Part shown: positions 1 to 9,991 of the stretch, one piece after another
How positions within the stretch are numbered: position 1 is the stretch's first letter
Layout: each line of letters starts with the position of its first letter
Assembly: GCF_032399705.1 (NCBI RefSeq)
Contig: NZ_CP135922.1
Span: 4,650,001-4,714,000 of the forward strand
Direction of reading: 5' to 3'
Source: Paenibacillus sp. BIC5C1
GTDB lineage: Bacteria > Bacillota > Bacilli > Paenibacillales > Paenibacillaceae
DNA: 64,000 nt
Translations under genes and position numbers: made by a program
The notes under the pieces: model-generated
What the model was told of the DNA's origin: nothing
The model's input: the letters and a program-made list of their open reading frames with translations, nothing else
The model's database searches: none

Positions 1-2210
1 CGGTGGCGCCCGTTACGCCTACTCCCGTTGCCCCTGTTACACCCGTAGCACCCGCACCCGCCAATAATGTGTAATCCGGCGATGTTCCCGGTGTGCCTGT
101 TGGCGATGCCACGTTCGCGATATACGTACTGCCATCAAACGTAACCACTTGACCCGCTGGATACGTTGGTGCTACTGCCGGGTCGAATGGGACGACGCCT
201 GTCAGGCCTGCACCAGTGGCTCCCGTTGCACCGGGATCTCCGGTGGCGCCCGTTACACCAATGCCGGTTGCCCCTGTGGCACCCGTGGCTCCTGCACCCG
301 CCAATAATGTGTAATCCGGCGATGTTCCTGGGGTGCCTGTTGGCGATGCCACGTTCGCGATATACGTACTGCCATCAAACGTAACCACTTGACCCGCTGG
401 ATACGTTGGTGCTACTGCCGGGTCGAATGGGACGACGCCTGTCAGGCCTGCACCAGTGGCTCCCGTTGCACCGGGATCTCCGGTGGCGCCCGTTACACCA
501 ATGCCGGTTGCCCCTGTGGCACCCGTGGCTCCTGCACCCGCCAATAATGTGTAATCCGGCGATGTTCCTGGGGTGCCTGTTGGCGATGCCACGTTTGCAA
601 TATACGTACTGCCATCAAACGTAACCACTTGACCCGCTGGATACGTTGGTGCTACTGCCGGGTCGAATGGGACGACGCCTGTCAGGCCTGCACCAGTGGC
701 GCCCGTTGCACCGGGATCTCCGGTGGCGCCCGTTACGCCTACTCCCGTTGCCCCTGTTACACCCGTAGCTCCCGCACCAGCTAATAATGTGTAATCCGGC
801 GATGTTCCTGGGGTGCCTGTTGGCGATGCCACGTTTGCAATATACGTACTGCCATCAAACGTAACCACTTGACCCGCTGGATACGTTGGTGCTACTGCCG
901 GGTCGAATGGGACGACGCCTGTCAGGCCCGCACCGGTGGCGCCCGTTACACCGATGCCCGTTGCCCCTGTTACACCCGTAGCACCCGCACCCGCCAATAA
1001 TGTGTAATCCGGCGATGTTCCCGGGGTGCCTGTTGGCGATGCCACGTTTGCAATATACGTACTGCCATCAAACGTCACGACTTGACCCGCTGGATACGTT
1101 GGGGCTACTGCTGGATCAAACGGTACTACTCCATTCAAGCCTACGCCTGTTGCTCCGGTTGCACCTGTAACACCTGCACCTGCAAGCAAAGTGTAATCTG
1201 GGGATGTTCCCGGCGTCCCTGTTGGCGATGCAACATTGGTAATGTACGTACTGCCATCAAACGTCACGACTTGACCCGCTGGATACGTTGGCGCTACTGC
1301 TGGATCAAAAGGTACAATCCCGCTCAAACCTACTCCAGTCGCTCCCGTTACACCCGTAGGCCCTGTTGGCCCTGCGCCTGCAATCAACGTATAATCCGGG
1401 GATGTTCCCGGCGTTCCCGTTGGCGATGCCACATTTGTTATATACGTACTGCCATCGAAAGTTACAACTTGACCCGCAGGATACGTTGGTGCTACTGCTG
1501 GGTCAAACGGAACTGCTCCATTCAAGCCCACGCCTGTTGCTCCGGTTGAACCGGTGGCTCCTGCGCCTGCAAGCAATGTGTAGTCTGGTGATGTACCTGG
1601 GGTTCCAGTTGGTGGAGCTACATTAGTAATATAGGTACTACCGTCAAACGTCACTATTTGACCCGCTGGATAGGTTGGTGCTACCGCCGGATCAAACGGT
1701 AATATTCCACTTAAACCTATGCCTGTCGCTCCCGTTGCCCCTGAAGGTCCTGCACCTGCCAAGAGTGTATAGTCCGGTGAAGTACCGGGAGTTCCTGTTG
1801 GCGATGCCACATTTGTAATATAAGTGCTGCCCTCAAATGTTACGACCTGACCCGCCGGATAAGTTGGTGCAACTGCGGGATCAAACGGAACAGAACCACC
1901 GAGTCCCACACCCGTTGCCCCAGTAGCTCCAGTAGCTCCGGCCGCTGCTAGCAAAGTATAATCTGTTGAACTGCCTGGTGTTCCCGTTGGCGATGCCACA
2001 TTAGTAATGTAGGTACTACCGCCAAAGGTTACAATTTGTCCTGCCGGATAACCTTGTGAGAGCGCCGGATCAAACGGAACAGAGCCTGATAAACCTGCCC
2101 CTGTTGCTCCAGTTGTTCCGCCTGACAAAAACAACGTGTAGTCTGGAGAACTTCCCGGCACACCCGTGGGGCTATTGACATCTACAACATAAAGACTGCC
2201 ATTATACGAA
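1..2210 (-). repeat. tandem coding modules, 180-240 bp period
   Basis: An anchor motif (GTGTAATCC and variants, + strand) recurs near 69, 309, 549, 789, 1002, 1191, 1389, 1578, 1767, 1956 and 2136. The first spacings are exactly 240 bp, then 213, 189, 198, 189, 189, 189 and 180 bp. All are multiples of three. The 240-bp copies at 1-960 are almost identical, while copies nearer the N terminus diverge. This points to recent expansion by unequal recombination or slippage at the C-terminal side. Confidence 0.9.
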
Positions 2211-2902
2211 ACAACTTGACCTAGCACATAGCTAGGTGCCTGAGCGGGATCAAACACGGAAATATCATATAGTCCAGCTCCTGGCAACCCCTGCGGTCCT
2301 GGTACGCCTTGAGGACCTACAGGTCCTACAGGTCCTACGGGTCCAGCTGCTCCTCCTGGCCCGGCTGGACCTGGCACTCCAGGTACACCCGGAACTCCTG
2401 GAAATCCAGGGGGACCTGGAGGACCAGGGGCTCCCGATGTACCAAATGAACTGGTAGCACGACTCAATGATACGGATATGGATCGAATCAGCCCGACCAG
2501 TTTGTCTTTTTCCGTAGGAGGAACTTCCAAAAGTAACGTCACACTTAATAAATCATCGAGTAAATTTTGCAAGTTGCCTGCTAGATTAATAACAGCTACA
2601 GGCAGAACTTCAGAACCTGCAATGGTTAGTTCCAGAACGGATTGCAACTCCGCTTTCACTCCAGCTCGGAAACCAGAGGTATTAACAAAGTTGAGCAAGC
2701 TCCGTAAACTGTTTTGCAACGCAATTATATTAGTCGCAGTAGGCTGACTGACAGCTGAAGGAATAGTCACTGCCAACGCTTTTAAAATCGATTCAAACTG
2801 CTCCACTTCACTCGATGTTATTGGAATAAAGGGTGATCCTGCCCGAAACGATCTTCCTTCCAGAAAAGCTTTAATATTGACCCGTTTTCTTTCATCAGAC
2901 AT
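1..2902 (-). CDS. collagen-like repeat protein, 3' end outside window
   Basis: The ATG at 2902 follows an AAAGGAGG site. Residues 1-150 form a helical N-terminal region of the kind called a collagen-like repeat preface domain, with no obvious signal peptide. A run of about 27 Gly-X-Y triplets follows ([20 protein letters not shown]). Next come at least 11 modules of 60-80 residues, each a globular unit ([41 protein letters not shown]) plus a short GATGATG linker. The reading frame is still open at position 1. Proteins of this build coat spores or cells (BclA-like). The globular unit loosely resembles small carbohydrate-binding modules (aromatic, YPAG, V.Y.G..Y), which is inference. Surface or exosporium location is likely but not shown by the sequence. 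Confidence 0.85.
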   Translation of the reverse strand, partial: MSDERKRVNIKAFLEGRSFRAGSPFIPITSSEVEQFESILKALAVTIPSAVSQPTATNIIALQNSLRSLLNFVNTSGFRAGVKAELQSVLELTIAGSEVLPVAVINLAGNLQNLLDDLLSVTLLLEVPPTEKDKLVGLIRSISVSLSRATSSFGTSGAPGPPGPPGFPGVPGVPGVPGPAGPGGAAGPVGPVGPVGPQGVPGPQGLPGAGLYDISVFDPAQAPSYVLGQVVSYNGSLYVVDVNSPTGVPGSSPDYTLFLSGGTTGATGAGLSGSVPFDPALSQGYPAGQIVTFGGSTYITNVASPTGTPGSSTDYTLLAAAGATGATGATGVGLGGSVPFDPAVAPTYPAGQVVTFEGSTYITNVASPTGTPGTSPDYTLLAGAGPSGATGATGIGLSGILPFDPAVAPTYPAGQIVTFDGSTYITNVAPPTGTPGTSPDYTLLAGAGATGSTGATGVGLNGAVPFDPAVAPTYPAGQVVTFDGSTYITNVASPTGTPGTSPDYTLIAGAGPTGPTGVTGATGVGLSGIVPFDPAVAPTYPAGQVVTFDGSTYITNVASPTGTPGTSPDYTLLAGAGVTGATGATGVGLNGVVPFDPAVAPTYPAGQVVTFDGSTYIANVASPTGTPGTSPDYTLLAGAGATGVTGATGIGVTGATGAGLTGVVPFDPAVAPTYPAGQVVTFDGSTYIANVASPTGTPGTSPDYTLLAGAGATGVTGATGVGVTGATGDPGATGATGAGLTGVVPFDPAVAPTYPAGQVVTFDGSTYIANVASPTGTPGTSPDYTLLAGAGATGATGATGIGVTGATGDPGATGATGAGLTGVVPFDPAVAPTYPAGQVVTFDGSTYIANVASPTGTPGTSPDYTLLAGAGATGATGATGIGVTGATGDPGATGATGAGLTGVVPFDPAVAPTYPAGQVVTFDGSTYIANVASPTGTPGTSPDYTLLAGAGATGVTGATGVGVTGAT

Positions 2903-2941
2903 GCGTAATCCAATCCTCCTTTTACTTCCTTGTTTTTCAAG

Positions 2942-2956
2942 CTTATGTTACATAAG
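2942..2956. promoter_or_regulatory. perfect inverted repeat upstream of the collagen-like gene
   Basis: CTTATG-TTA-CATAAG is a perfect 6-3-6 palindrome about 40 bp upstream of the start codon at 2902. It could be an operator. On the minus strand the right half also gives a CATAAGCTT string loosely like a sigma-K -10 (CATA...T), but no clear -35 was found. Confidence 0.35.
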
Positions 2957-3042
2957 AAGCAAAATTATCTTGGACACATGTTTTGACTCAAAAAAAGTGA
3001 ACATACTGTTCCACGTTGAACAAGATTAAACGGTACTGTTCA

Positions 3043-3073
3043 ACAAAAAAAGCACCCTCATGTTGAGGGTGCT
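3043..3073 (-). terminator. terminator after resE
   Basis: Ten-base perfect stem AGCACCCTCA/TGAGGGTGCT (3051-3060, 3064-3073) with a 3-nt loop. On the minus strand it is followed by a run of T, 26 bp after the resE stop. Confidence 0.9.
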
Positions 3074-3098
3074 TTCGCAGTTTTTGTATGAAATCGGG

Positions 3099-4583
3099 CT
3101 ATTTCGAGGAATCCACAGGAAATTGTAAAATAAACTCTGTACCTTCGCCAAGGACACTATTAACGATAATGGTACCGTGATGCGCATCTACGATGTTTTT
3201 TACAATTGCGAGCCCCAGTCCTGTACCGACACTTTCACCCCGAACACGAGCCTTATCTGCTTTGTAGAATCGTTCAAAGATGAATGGCAGATCAGAAGAA
3301 GGAATGCCTACACCTTCATCTTTTACAGTCACTTTGCCTACAGGTGTTCGGATATCAGTTAACAGTTCGGCCGATATGACAACATTTTTCCCTGTTGGAG
3401 TATGCCGAAACGCATTATCAAGCAAATTGGTAAATACCTGTTCAAGACGATCCTCGTCTGCCTGGTAAAGTTCAATCGAAGTCTGTCTGCACTCAAACGA
3501 AAGATGGATACCCTGTTCTTTGGAACGTACAGAGAACTTTCTGTATACTCGTTCCAATAGTTCAACTAGATCCACTTCCTTCACGGCCATATCCGTATGA
3601 CCCGCTTCCATTCGCGCAAGATCAAGCAGATCTTTAACCAACCTGCCCATACGCAAAGACTCATCATGAATCACTTGAATTAATTCTTCACTTTCTTCTG
3701 GGGAAGCCGCCATCCCATCCAAAAGAGCTTCACTATACCCTTGCATCATGGATAGCGGAGTACGTATTTCGTGAGATACGTTAGCTACAAAATCACGGCG
3801 CATTTTCTCCAATCGTACTTCCTCCGTCACGTCACGAAGCACAGCTACTGCGCCTCGTACGACACTATCCGCGTACAATGGTGCCATCTGAACAGACCAG
3901 ACTCCCTGCTGCACATGCACGTTAGAGTTCTGATCGCCGCCCTGCTCCATCACCTTTTTGAACAAAGGAACGAGTGGTTCCGGTACCTCTCGTGAAGAAC
4001 CCACAGCATTCTCCGAATCTTGACTCTCGCCCATCTGTGCCCAGTCCAAATCACACCAAGCCTGCATGATTTTCTCACCAGGGGGGTTTGTCAAAATAAC
4101 CTTCCCCTCGCCATCGAATGTTACTACGGCATCGGTCATGCTTCGAAGCACGCTCGCCAGATGTTCTTTCTCATGGTTAAGGTTGCGGATGTTATCTTCC
4201 AGCTGTGCAGCCATATGATTAAATGTATTACCCAATTCTCCAATCTCATCGCTCGTTACAAGGGAGAGACGCGTACCGTAGTTTCCTTTTCGAATCGCAT
4301 TGGCTGCCTGAATTAACTGCTGCATCGGCTGCGTAATTTTCGTAAAAAGAAACAGCGCAAAAAAGGTCGTCAAGCTGAATCCGATAATACAAACATACGT
4401 GAACAAACGTTTGATATCTCTCGACTCAGATTCCGCAAAATTCGTATCAATATACGGCAGCAAAAAAAGACCCAATGCTATGAGTACACAGCCCACAAGG
4501 CAAATAATCGTAATCCATAACTTCCCGACCAGCGATCTCCAGAAACTAAAACTACTTCGGTACTTCCAGTTTATAACCCACAC
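3099..4583 (-). CDS. resE: sensor histidine kinase ResE
   Basis: A 494-residue membrane kinase that partners ResD. TM1 is about residues 22-45 and TM2 about 60-82, followed by HAMP (about 83-137), a PAS-like region (about 140-255), HisKA with the phospho-acceptor His271 (FVANVSHEIRTP), the N box (NLLDNAFRHTP), G1 (DEGVGIP) and G2 (GTGLGLAIV). The start is a GTG overlapping the end of resD by 32 bp, which suggests translational coupling. The segment between the two TMs is only about 15 residues, whereas B. subtilis ResE (589 aa) has a large extracytoplasmic domain there. Sensing is therefore probably through the membrane or PAS region. Last gene of the res cluster, ending in a strong terminator. 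Confidence 0.92.
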   Translation of the reverse strand: MWVINWKYRSSFSFWRSLVGKLWITIICLVGCVLIALGLFLLPYIDTNFAESESRDIKRLFTYVCIIGFSLTTFFALFLFTKITQPMQQLIQAANAIRKGNYGTRLSLVTSDEIGELGNTFNHMAAQLEDNIRNLNHEKEHLASVLRSMTDAVVTFDGEGKVILTNPPGEKIMQAWCDLDWAQMGESQDSENAVGSSREVPEPLVPLFKKVMEQGGDQNSNVHVQQGVWSVQMAPLYADSVVRGAVAVLRDVTEEVRLEKMRRDFVANVSHEIRTPLSMMQGYSEALLDGMAASPEESEELIQVIHDESLRMGRLVKDLLDLARMEAGHTDMAVKEVDLVELLERVYRKFSVRSKEQGIHLSFECRQTSIELYQADEDRLEQVFTNLLDNAFRHTPTGKNVVISAELLTDIRTPVGKVTVKDEGVGIPSSDLPFIFERFYKADKARVRGESVGTGLGLAIVKNIVDAHHGTIIVNSVLGEGTEFILQFPVDSSK

Positions 4584-5268
4584 CCCACACCGTTGTAATC
4601 ATCGCCGCTGACTCTGGCGATACCTTGTTTAACTTCTCGCGAAGACGCTTCACATGCGTATCCACAGTACGAAGATCACCAAAGAATTCATAATTCCATA
4701 CATCCTTCAGCAGCTCTTCTCTGGAGAAAACTTTATCTGGAGATGTCGCGAGATAATGCAACAGTTCATATTCTTTCGGTGTTAAACTGATCTCTTCCCC
4801 ACCTGCGGTTACGCGGTGAGCATCATGTTCGATGACCAAATGAGGAAATACGATATTGTTGCTTGAATTACTCTCTTTGGACAGATATGCTGTCGCAGAA
4901 GAACGACGCAGAATCGCCTTCACCCGGTAAATCACTTCACGTGGACTGAACGGTTTAACGACATAATCATCTGCTCCAACTTCAAAGCCCTGAACGCGGT
5001 TAATTTCTTCGCCTTTTGCAGTAAGCATCAAAACCGGGGTTGATTTTACCTGACGCAAACGGGTACATACTTCAACGCCGTCCATGCCCGGTAACATTAC
5101 ATCAAGCAAAATCAGACCATAGTCACCTGCAGTTGCTTTTCGCAGCGCAGTTTCCCCATCCTCTGCTTCATCGATTTCATAACCTTCTTTTTCGAGATAC
5201 ATTTTCAAAAGCCGTCGGATTCTTTCCTCGTCATCCACGACTAGTATACGGTTCTCATGTTCAGCCAT
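4552..5268 (-). CDS. resD: response regulator ResD
   Basis: A 238-residue OmpR/PhoB-type regulator of respiration and anaerobic genes. The receiver domain has Asp12/Asp13, the phospho-acceptor Asp56 (LILLDVMLPG) and the conserved Lys in LMLTAKG. The C-terminal winged helix contains LTPKEYELLHYL and VDTHVKRLREKL. ATG 5268 (MAEHENRILVVDD) was chosen because it aligns with ResD/PhoP N termini and follows a purine-rich GGGGCTGGAGTGGA. The frame is open 36 codons further up but without family similarity. Lies between resC and resE, which it overlaps. Confidence 0.95.
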   Translation of the reverse strand: MAEHENRILVVDDEERIRRLLKMYLEKEGYEIDEAEDGETALRKATAGDYGLILLDVMLPGMDGVEVCTRLRQVKSTPVLMLTAKGEEINRVQGFEVGADDYVVKPFSPREVIYRVKAILRRSSATAYLSKESNSSNNIVFPHLVIEHDAHRVTAGGEEISLTPKEYELLHYLATSPDKVFSREELLKDVWNYEFFGDLRTVDTHVKRLREKLNKVSPESAAMITTVWGVGYKLEVPK

Positions 5269-5411
5269 TCCACTCCAGCCCCTTTGCAATAACTCCTCAT
5301 CACTTCTATTATGTTCGATCTGGCGAACAATATTTGAATGCCCCATTGAACGTAGGGGCTTACGTATGTGTTTCATGGATTTCTCTCGGGAACTTCACGA
5401 AACTACCTATC

Positions 5412-6674
5412 CTAGTCTGCCCCTGCGTAAGAATGCAACCCGGCGATGATCAAATTCACACCTACGAGCGTAAACATAACGACCAAAAATCCAAGTACTG
5501 CAAGCCAGGCAGATTTGCGGCCCTGCCAGCCTCTGGACAAACGCAAATGCAGGTACACACTATAATATAACCATGTTATCAGTGCCCACACCTCTTTGGG
5601 GTCCCATCCCCAAAAGCGGCTCCAGGCAATCTGAGCCCAGATCATCGCAAAGATTAATGCTCCCAATGTAAATATCGGGAATCCGATAGCAATTGCGCGG
5701 TAACTAATCTCATCGAGATCGTCGGCATCAATTCCATCCAGCATCGGTTGCAAAGCTTGTCCAAGCGGTCTTCTTACAATTAAACGAATAAGTCCATATA
5801 AGACCAGCCCTACAATCAAAGACCAGACTACCGTATTCAGTTTACGTCCAGCATTAACTCCGTTCATCCAGGAAGGTGTCTCAAGTAAAGGTTCCTTCAT
5901 GCCAAGAAACGGTTTTATGCTCTCCACTTCGCTATTATAAGGTGCAAAAATAGGAGGCATGCGATAAATCACTTTCTCTATTGTACTATTTTCCTGTACC
6001 TCTGTGTCAATGCTCGTGACTTTCTGAACAAAAACCGCCTCATATCCGGATGCACGGAAAGCAAATACCGACCCGATAAACCCAACCACAACTACGATAG
6101 TGATTAAAGTAAACTCAACCCATCCGCGCTGGCGTCTGGATGACTTATCCTTGCCACTGAAATCGACTGTGCGTAACAAGTACATGAATCCTGCCGCAAA
6201 GCCTACGGCGAAGAATGCCTCGCCAAGTGCAGCCAACGTCACGTGGATCTTGAGCCATATCGATTGCAATGCAGGGATCAGCGGCTGTACTTCCTGAGGA
6301 AATACGGCTGCATATGCCATAATAATGATCGTTAGTGGCAATGCAAATAGTCCTAGCAACGATTTTCGATAAATTGCGTAAACCACAATAAATGCCACCA
6401 TAATCATCATGGATAGAAAACTCATAAACTCATACATATTACTTACTGGTATATGGCCTGCTCCGGCCCATCGTGTACCAAAGAAGATGAGATGTGCAGC
6501 TAGTGCAACAGTTGATGCAATAAAGGCTCGCTTTCCCCATCGTTCTACATGAGCTTGCGGGTCACGATTACTCCATTTCTTGCCCATTACGGCAACGCCA
6601 TATAACATAAATGCAGCACAATATAGAAAAAAAGATACGATAAATGCGTCGCTGCTGAAATCCAATAAACTCAT
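5412..6674 (-). CDS. resC: cytochrome c biogenesis protein ResC (CcsA family)
   Basis: A 420-residue polytopic membrane protein of the CcsA/CcmC heme-handling family. The tryptophan-rich WWD-type motif is visible near the C terminus (WGWDPKEVWALITWLYY), with conserved His residues in flanking TM segments. With ResB it forms the system II heme export and cytochrome c synthetase. The start ATG overlaps the resB stop by 4 bp (ATGA), so the two are coupled. B. subtilis ResC is 391 aa, so the length fits. Confidence 0.95.
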   Translation of the reverse strand: MSLLDFSSDAFIVSFFLYCAAFMLYGVAVMGKKWSNRDPQAHVERWGKRAFIASTVALAAHLIFFGTRWAGAGHIPVSNMYEFMSFLSMMIMVAFIVVYAIYRKSLLGLFALPLTIIIMAYAAVFPQEVQPLIPALQSIWLKIHVTLAALGEAFFAVGFAAGFMYLLRTVDFSGKDKSSRRQRGWVEFTLITIVVVVGFIGSVFAFRASGYEAVFVQKVTSIDTEVQENSTIEKVIYRMPPIFAPYNSEVESIKPFLGMKEPLLETPSWMNGVNAGRKLNTVVWSLIVGLVLYGLIRLIVRRPLGQALQPMLDGIDADDLDEISYRAIAIGFPIFTLGALIFAMIWAQIAWSRFWGWDPKEVWALITWLYYSVYLHLRLSRGWQGRKSAWLAVLGFLVVMFTLVGVNLIIAGLHSYAGAD

Positions 6675-8344
6675 GTTTGGTTCCCCCCGTTATCCAACGA
6701 CTTCTCATCCACTTCCACATTCATATGTTTTAACACAGCTGCAACCTCTCGCCTAAATCCAAACCAGTTTTTGTTCGTGTGGCCGCCTAGGGTGAGTTGT
6801 CCATCATCAATCCGAATCCAAATACGTCGGTGGTGCCAGTAAAAGCCCATAACCAGACCCAACATAACGATGCCTGCCCCAACCCATACAAAAGGCATGG
6901 CCTTATCAATACGGATATTGAGGTAACTCACGGACTGAATGATGTCCACCTTATCCATGCTATCGACCTCTAGCTGCAAAGGAATTTCTCCTCCATTCAG
7001 CTGTTTGTTAATTGCGTCCTGTTGAAAACGCTGTTTATCGATCTGCTTCGCAAAATACAAGTACTGCATGCCCTCTGCAGGTAAATCGGGTCCCTTGATG
7101 TTAAATAGAAAGGCAGGCGCATTAGGTGAAGGGGACTTTGATTTGGGCTCTCCATTTTCATCCAGCCCAAAATCCATATATTTTTCTTTCACATTCAGAC
7201 TATAGGGTCCTGCTTCAAACGTTCGCTGCGTATCCACCATAGCAATTTGGATTGCTCCGTACTTCTCACCCGTCTGGGCATTGACCAGATCAGGCGTTAC
7301 CGAACGAATCGTTGGTGTCAAATCATAATCAAACTGATATGCTTTCAATCCGTGATAATTCAGTGGATGATTCACTTGAACATCATGTCGGTCCACCTCG
7401 GTCAATTGAGGTTTTTTCGAAGGATCCGAGCAATCTGCCGTACATTCGTACAACACCACTTTGGTTTCAAACAGTTTTGGAACGGTTTTGTTCAAATTTT
7501 TGAACTGTTCTGGAACCTCATCTTCACTGTAAAACTCAACATTAAACTGTTCATTCTTCAAATACATGGAGGTATTCGGTATTTTCTTGATCTCACCTTC
7601 GGGAAAAGCAACATGCTCATCCAGATTCAGCCCGGGAAGCCCGCGGGCAAGTACTGCCAGTAGAAAGATAATCAAGCCGATGTGGATAACATAAGGTCCC
7701 CAGCGACTGAATCGCTGTTTCTCAGCCAGCAATGCACTACCCTCGGTATGCACACGATAACCTTTCTTTTTAAGCGGCGTAACCGCTTTCTTAATCCAGT
7801 CTTCTGATGCCTCTTCTATGGAGCCTTGGTACACCAGTCGCTGGCGTGTAAGAAACTGCATGTGTTTGCGTATTTTCTGTTTATTCAGCGCTTTGTATAG
7901 TGGAAGTACCCGGTCTAGACTGCATATGACCAATGAAGCACCGATCAGCACCAGTAACAAAATAAACCACCAGGATTCATATGTATGGGATAGACCCAGC
8001 AGATAATAGATATGACCCAACTGACCGTATGTGTCCTTGTAATATACGGATGGATCAATATTCAGAAATGTACTTTCTTGTGGATAGATCGTGCCCAGCA
8101 TGGAACCAACAAGCGTAAACACAATCATGTAAACGGCAATTTTGACCGATGAGAAAAAATTCCATATGCGGTCGATAATTTTGGGATTCGTACGCTGCGA
8201 ACGACGAGCCATGCCGTCATAACGCATTTCCAATACTCCATCCGATTTGACCTCGGCCTCCAGCAGCGGCTTGCCGCATGCTTCACACAGCACAGTGCCC
8301 ACCGGATTCTGGTGTCCGCACTCACATTTCGTATTTTGGAACAC
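6671..8344 (-). CDS. resB: cytochrome c biogenesis protein ResB
   Basis: A 557-residue ResB/Ccs1 homologue and partner of ResC. An N-terminal zinc-ribbon-like segment (CECGHQNPVG, CEACG) precedes TM segments at about 70-90, 125-150 and 215-235, a large extracytoplasmic domain (about 240-480) and a final TM (FVWVGAGIVMLGLVMGF). The same Cys-rich N terminus is known in Bacillus ResB. It starts 14 bp after resA and overlaps resC by 4 bp, which indicates one transcription unit. Confidence 0.94.
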   Translation of the reverse strand: MFQNTKCECGHQNPVGTVLCEACGKPLLEAEVKSDGVLEMRYDGMARRSQRTNPKIIDRIWNFFSSVKIAVYMIVFTLVGSMLGTIYPQESTFLNIDPSVYYKDTYGQLGHIYYLLGLSHTYESWWFILLLVLIGASLVICSLDRVLPLYKALNKQKIRKHMQFLTRQRLVYQGSIEEASEDWIKKAVTPLKKKGYRVHTEGSALLAEKQRFSRWGPYVIHIGLIIFLLAVLARGLPGLNLDEHVAFPEGEIKKIPNTSMYLKNEQFNVEFYSEDEVPEQFKNLNKTVPKLFETKVVLYECTADCSDPSKKPQLTEVDRHDVQVNHPLNYHGLKAYQFDYDLTPTIRSVTPDLVNAQTGEKYGAIQIAMVDTQRTFEAGPYSLNVKEKYMDFGLDENGEPKSKSPSPNAPAFLFNIKGPDLPAEGMQYLYFAKQIDKQRFQQDAINKQLNGGEIPLQLEVDSMDKVDIIQSVSYLNIRIDKAMPFVWVGAGIVMLGLVMGFYWHHRRIWIRIDDGQLTLGGHTNKNWFGFRREVAAVLKHMNVEVDEKSLDNGGNQT

Positions 8345-8358
8345 GACTAGACCTCCTG

Positions 8359-8886
8359 TCAGGGCTGTTTCGCCAGTTGTGAAATTTGAGCGTCAAGTGT
8401 GTCCAAATCAAGTTGACCGATATGAATGGTGGAGATTTTGCCCGTGTCAGAGACAAAAAATGTCGTTGGCATCGGAGATATACCGAAATCTCGGATCGAG
8501 TTTTTGTCACGGTCGAGCATTATCGGAAATGTAACGCCCACCTGGCGAGCAAAATTTTCCACGGTCATCTGGTCTTCCCCAACATTGATACCGACAAATT
8601 GCACACCACGGTCCTTCCATTTGTCCGCTTGCGCTTGTAGCGCAGGCATCTCTTTTACACAAGGTTCACACCATGTTCCCCAGAAGTTGATCACCATGGC
8701 TTTGCCTTTGTATTCCTCAGACGTATGAACTTGTCCATCCAGGCCCAGCAGTTCAAAAGAAGGAGCTTTATCTCCTTCTTTTGGCTTGCCATTCGAGCCG
8801 GATACCGATGTAGTAATCGCATATCCGCCTAACACCAGGATCAATAACAAAATGACGATTTGCACCGCTCTTCTTGATTTCCCCAT
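8359..8886 (-). CDS. resA: thiol-disulfide oxidoreductase ResA
   Basis: A 175-residue membrane-anchored thioredoxin-fold protein that keeps the CXXCH cysteines of apocytochrome c reduced outside the membrane. One N-terminal TM anchor (about residues 9-29) is followed by the thioredoxin domain with the ResA-type active site Cys73-Glu-Pro-Cys76 (WGTWCEPC) and a cis-Pro loop (ISPMPTTFFV). First of resABCDE. The 130 bp upstream presumably holds the promoter. Confidence 0.95.
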   Translation of the reverse strand: MGKSRRAVQIVILLLILVLGGYAITTSVSGSNGKPKEGDKAPSFELLGLDGQVHTSEEYKGKAMVINFWGTWCEPCVKEMPALQAQADKWKDRGVQFVGINVGEDQMTVENFARQVGVTFPIMLDRDKNSIRDFGISPMPTTFFVSDTGKISTIHIGQLDLDTLDAQISQLAKQP

Positions 8887-9017
8887 GTGCTGCTCCCCTT
8901 TTAAGTAACTAACATTCGCATATAACGGTCTCGGACAACTGTGAACATCCTATGAACAATTATAGCGAATTTCGTCACAAAACTGCGGCGCTTTTATGAA
9001 AATTATGTGTCCTCACA

Positions 9018-9767
9018 TTACCTTTTTTTCATTTTTTTGGCGGGTTCTGATTTTGCGAGCGTAATCAGGTTGTTGACTTCTTCTTTGGTTAGATTACGTG
9101 TTAGTCCACGTTTCAGGTTTTGAAGCAAAATACCACCAAACGAAATCCGTTTCAGACGTGTTACCGGATGGTTAATCGCTTCGAACATACGTCTAACCTG
9201 ACGGTTACGCCCTTCGTAAATCGTAATAGAGATAACAGATTCATTTGCTGCGGTATCCACATCTTTGTACTCAATCTCTGCCGGAGCTGTCATACCGTCG
9301 TCCAGCATAATGCCTGTCTTTAATTTCTCCAGAGCCGAACCATGTGGAACACCTTTAACGGTTGCATGATACGTTTTGGGTACGTGATGCTTCGGATGCG
9401 TCAACAAATGCGCAAACTCGCCATCATTGGTCAGAATGAGCAATCCTTCTGTGTCATAATCCAGACGACCAACGGGATACACACGTTCTTTGACACCTTT
9501 GAGATAGTCGGATACAATTTTCCGACCTTCCGGGTCTGAAGCACTTGTGATAACACCCTTCGGCTTGTTTAACATCATATACACTTTCTTTTCACTGCGG
9601 ATCGGTTTACCATTAACCGTAATCATATCCTCTTCGGGGTTCGCTTTCGTACCCAGTTCGGTTACGACCTCCCCGTTAACTTCTACTTTGCCGGACAGGA
9701 TCAGTTCCTCGCTCTTACGGCGGGATGCAATGCCTGCCTGTGCGATAATTTTTTGTAATCTTTCCAT
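9018..9767 (-). CDS. rluB: 23S rRNA pseudouridine synthase RluB
   Basis: A 249-residue RsuA-family enzyme. The N-terminal S4 RNA-binding domain (LQKIIAQAGIASRRKSEELI) is followed by the catalytic Asp motif GRLDYDTEGLLILTNDG and the family motif EGRNRQVRRMF. Two in-frame ATGs exist. GAGGTGA (9784-9778) lies only 1 nt from the first (9776) but 10 nt from the second (9767), so the second is preferred. In B. subtilis rluB also sits between spmB and resA. Confidence 0.95.
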   Translation of the reverse strand: MERLQKIIAQAGIASRRKSEELILSGKVEVNGEVVTELGTKANPEEDMITVNGKPIRSEKKVYMMLNKPKGVITSASDPEGRKIVSDYLKGVKERVYPVGRLDYDTEGLLILTNDGEFAHLLTHPKHHVPKTYHATVKGVPHGSALEKLKTGIMLDDGMTAPAEIEYKDVDTAANESVISITIYEGRNRQVRRMFEAINHPVTRLKRISFGGILLQNLKRGLTRNLTKEEVNNLITLAKSEPAKKMKKR

Positions 9768-9777
9768 GTTTGTCATG

Positions 9778-9784
9778 TCACCTC
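9778..9784 (-). promoter_or_regulatory. ribosome binding site deciding the rluB start
   Basis: GAGGTGA is the only good Shine-Dalgarno here. Its 1-nt distance to ATG 9776 is too short, while the 10-nt distance to ATG 9767 is workable. Confidence 0.6.
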
Positions 9785-9892
9785 ACACTAATGATACCCA
9801 TCAAGACCGGAAATCACAAGGATAATCCATCTATTTTGTTCACGCAGAGGTTCTAAACAGCTTTTGAGCTGCATTTAGCTATTTATTTTGAC

Positions 9893-9946
9893 CAAAAAGC
9901 TCACCCTCTCACTGCCTGTTATATGACAGGAGCGTTAAGGTGAGCC
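9893..9946 (-). terminator. terminator after the secreted protease gene
   Basis: Outer stem GCTCACC/GGTGAGC (9899-9905, 9939-9945) encloses an inner CCTGT/ACAGG hairpin. On the minus strand it ends in a T run. Confidence 0.75.
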
Positions 9947-9991
9947 GTTCAATTTCAATCATATGTAACCATTACAATGTGAATAATAAGG

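Noticed and set aside
166..1626. Plus-strand open frames across the repeat array
   Set aside because: They repeat with the 240-bp period and are antisense shadows of the collagen-like gene; composition (Leu/Pro/Trp/Arg-rich) is not protein-like and no ribosome site is present.
1..2210. CRISPR array
   Set aside because: The repeats are 180-240 bp, in frame and coding; there are no short spacers and no cas genes.
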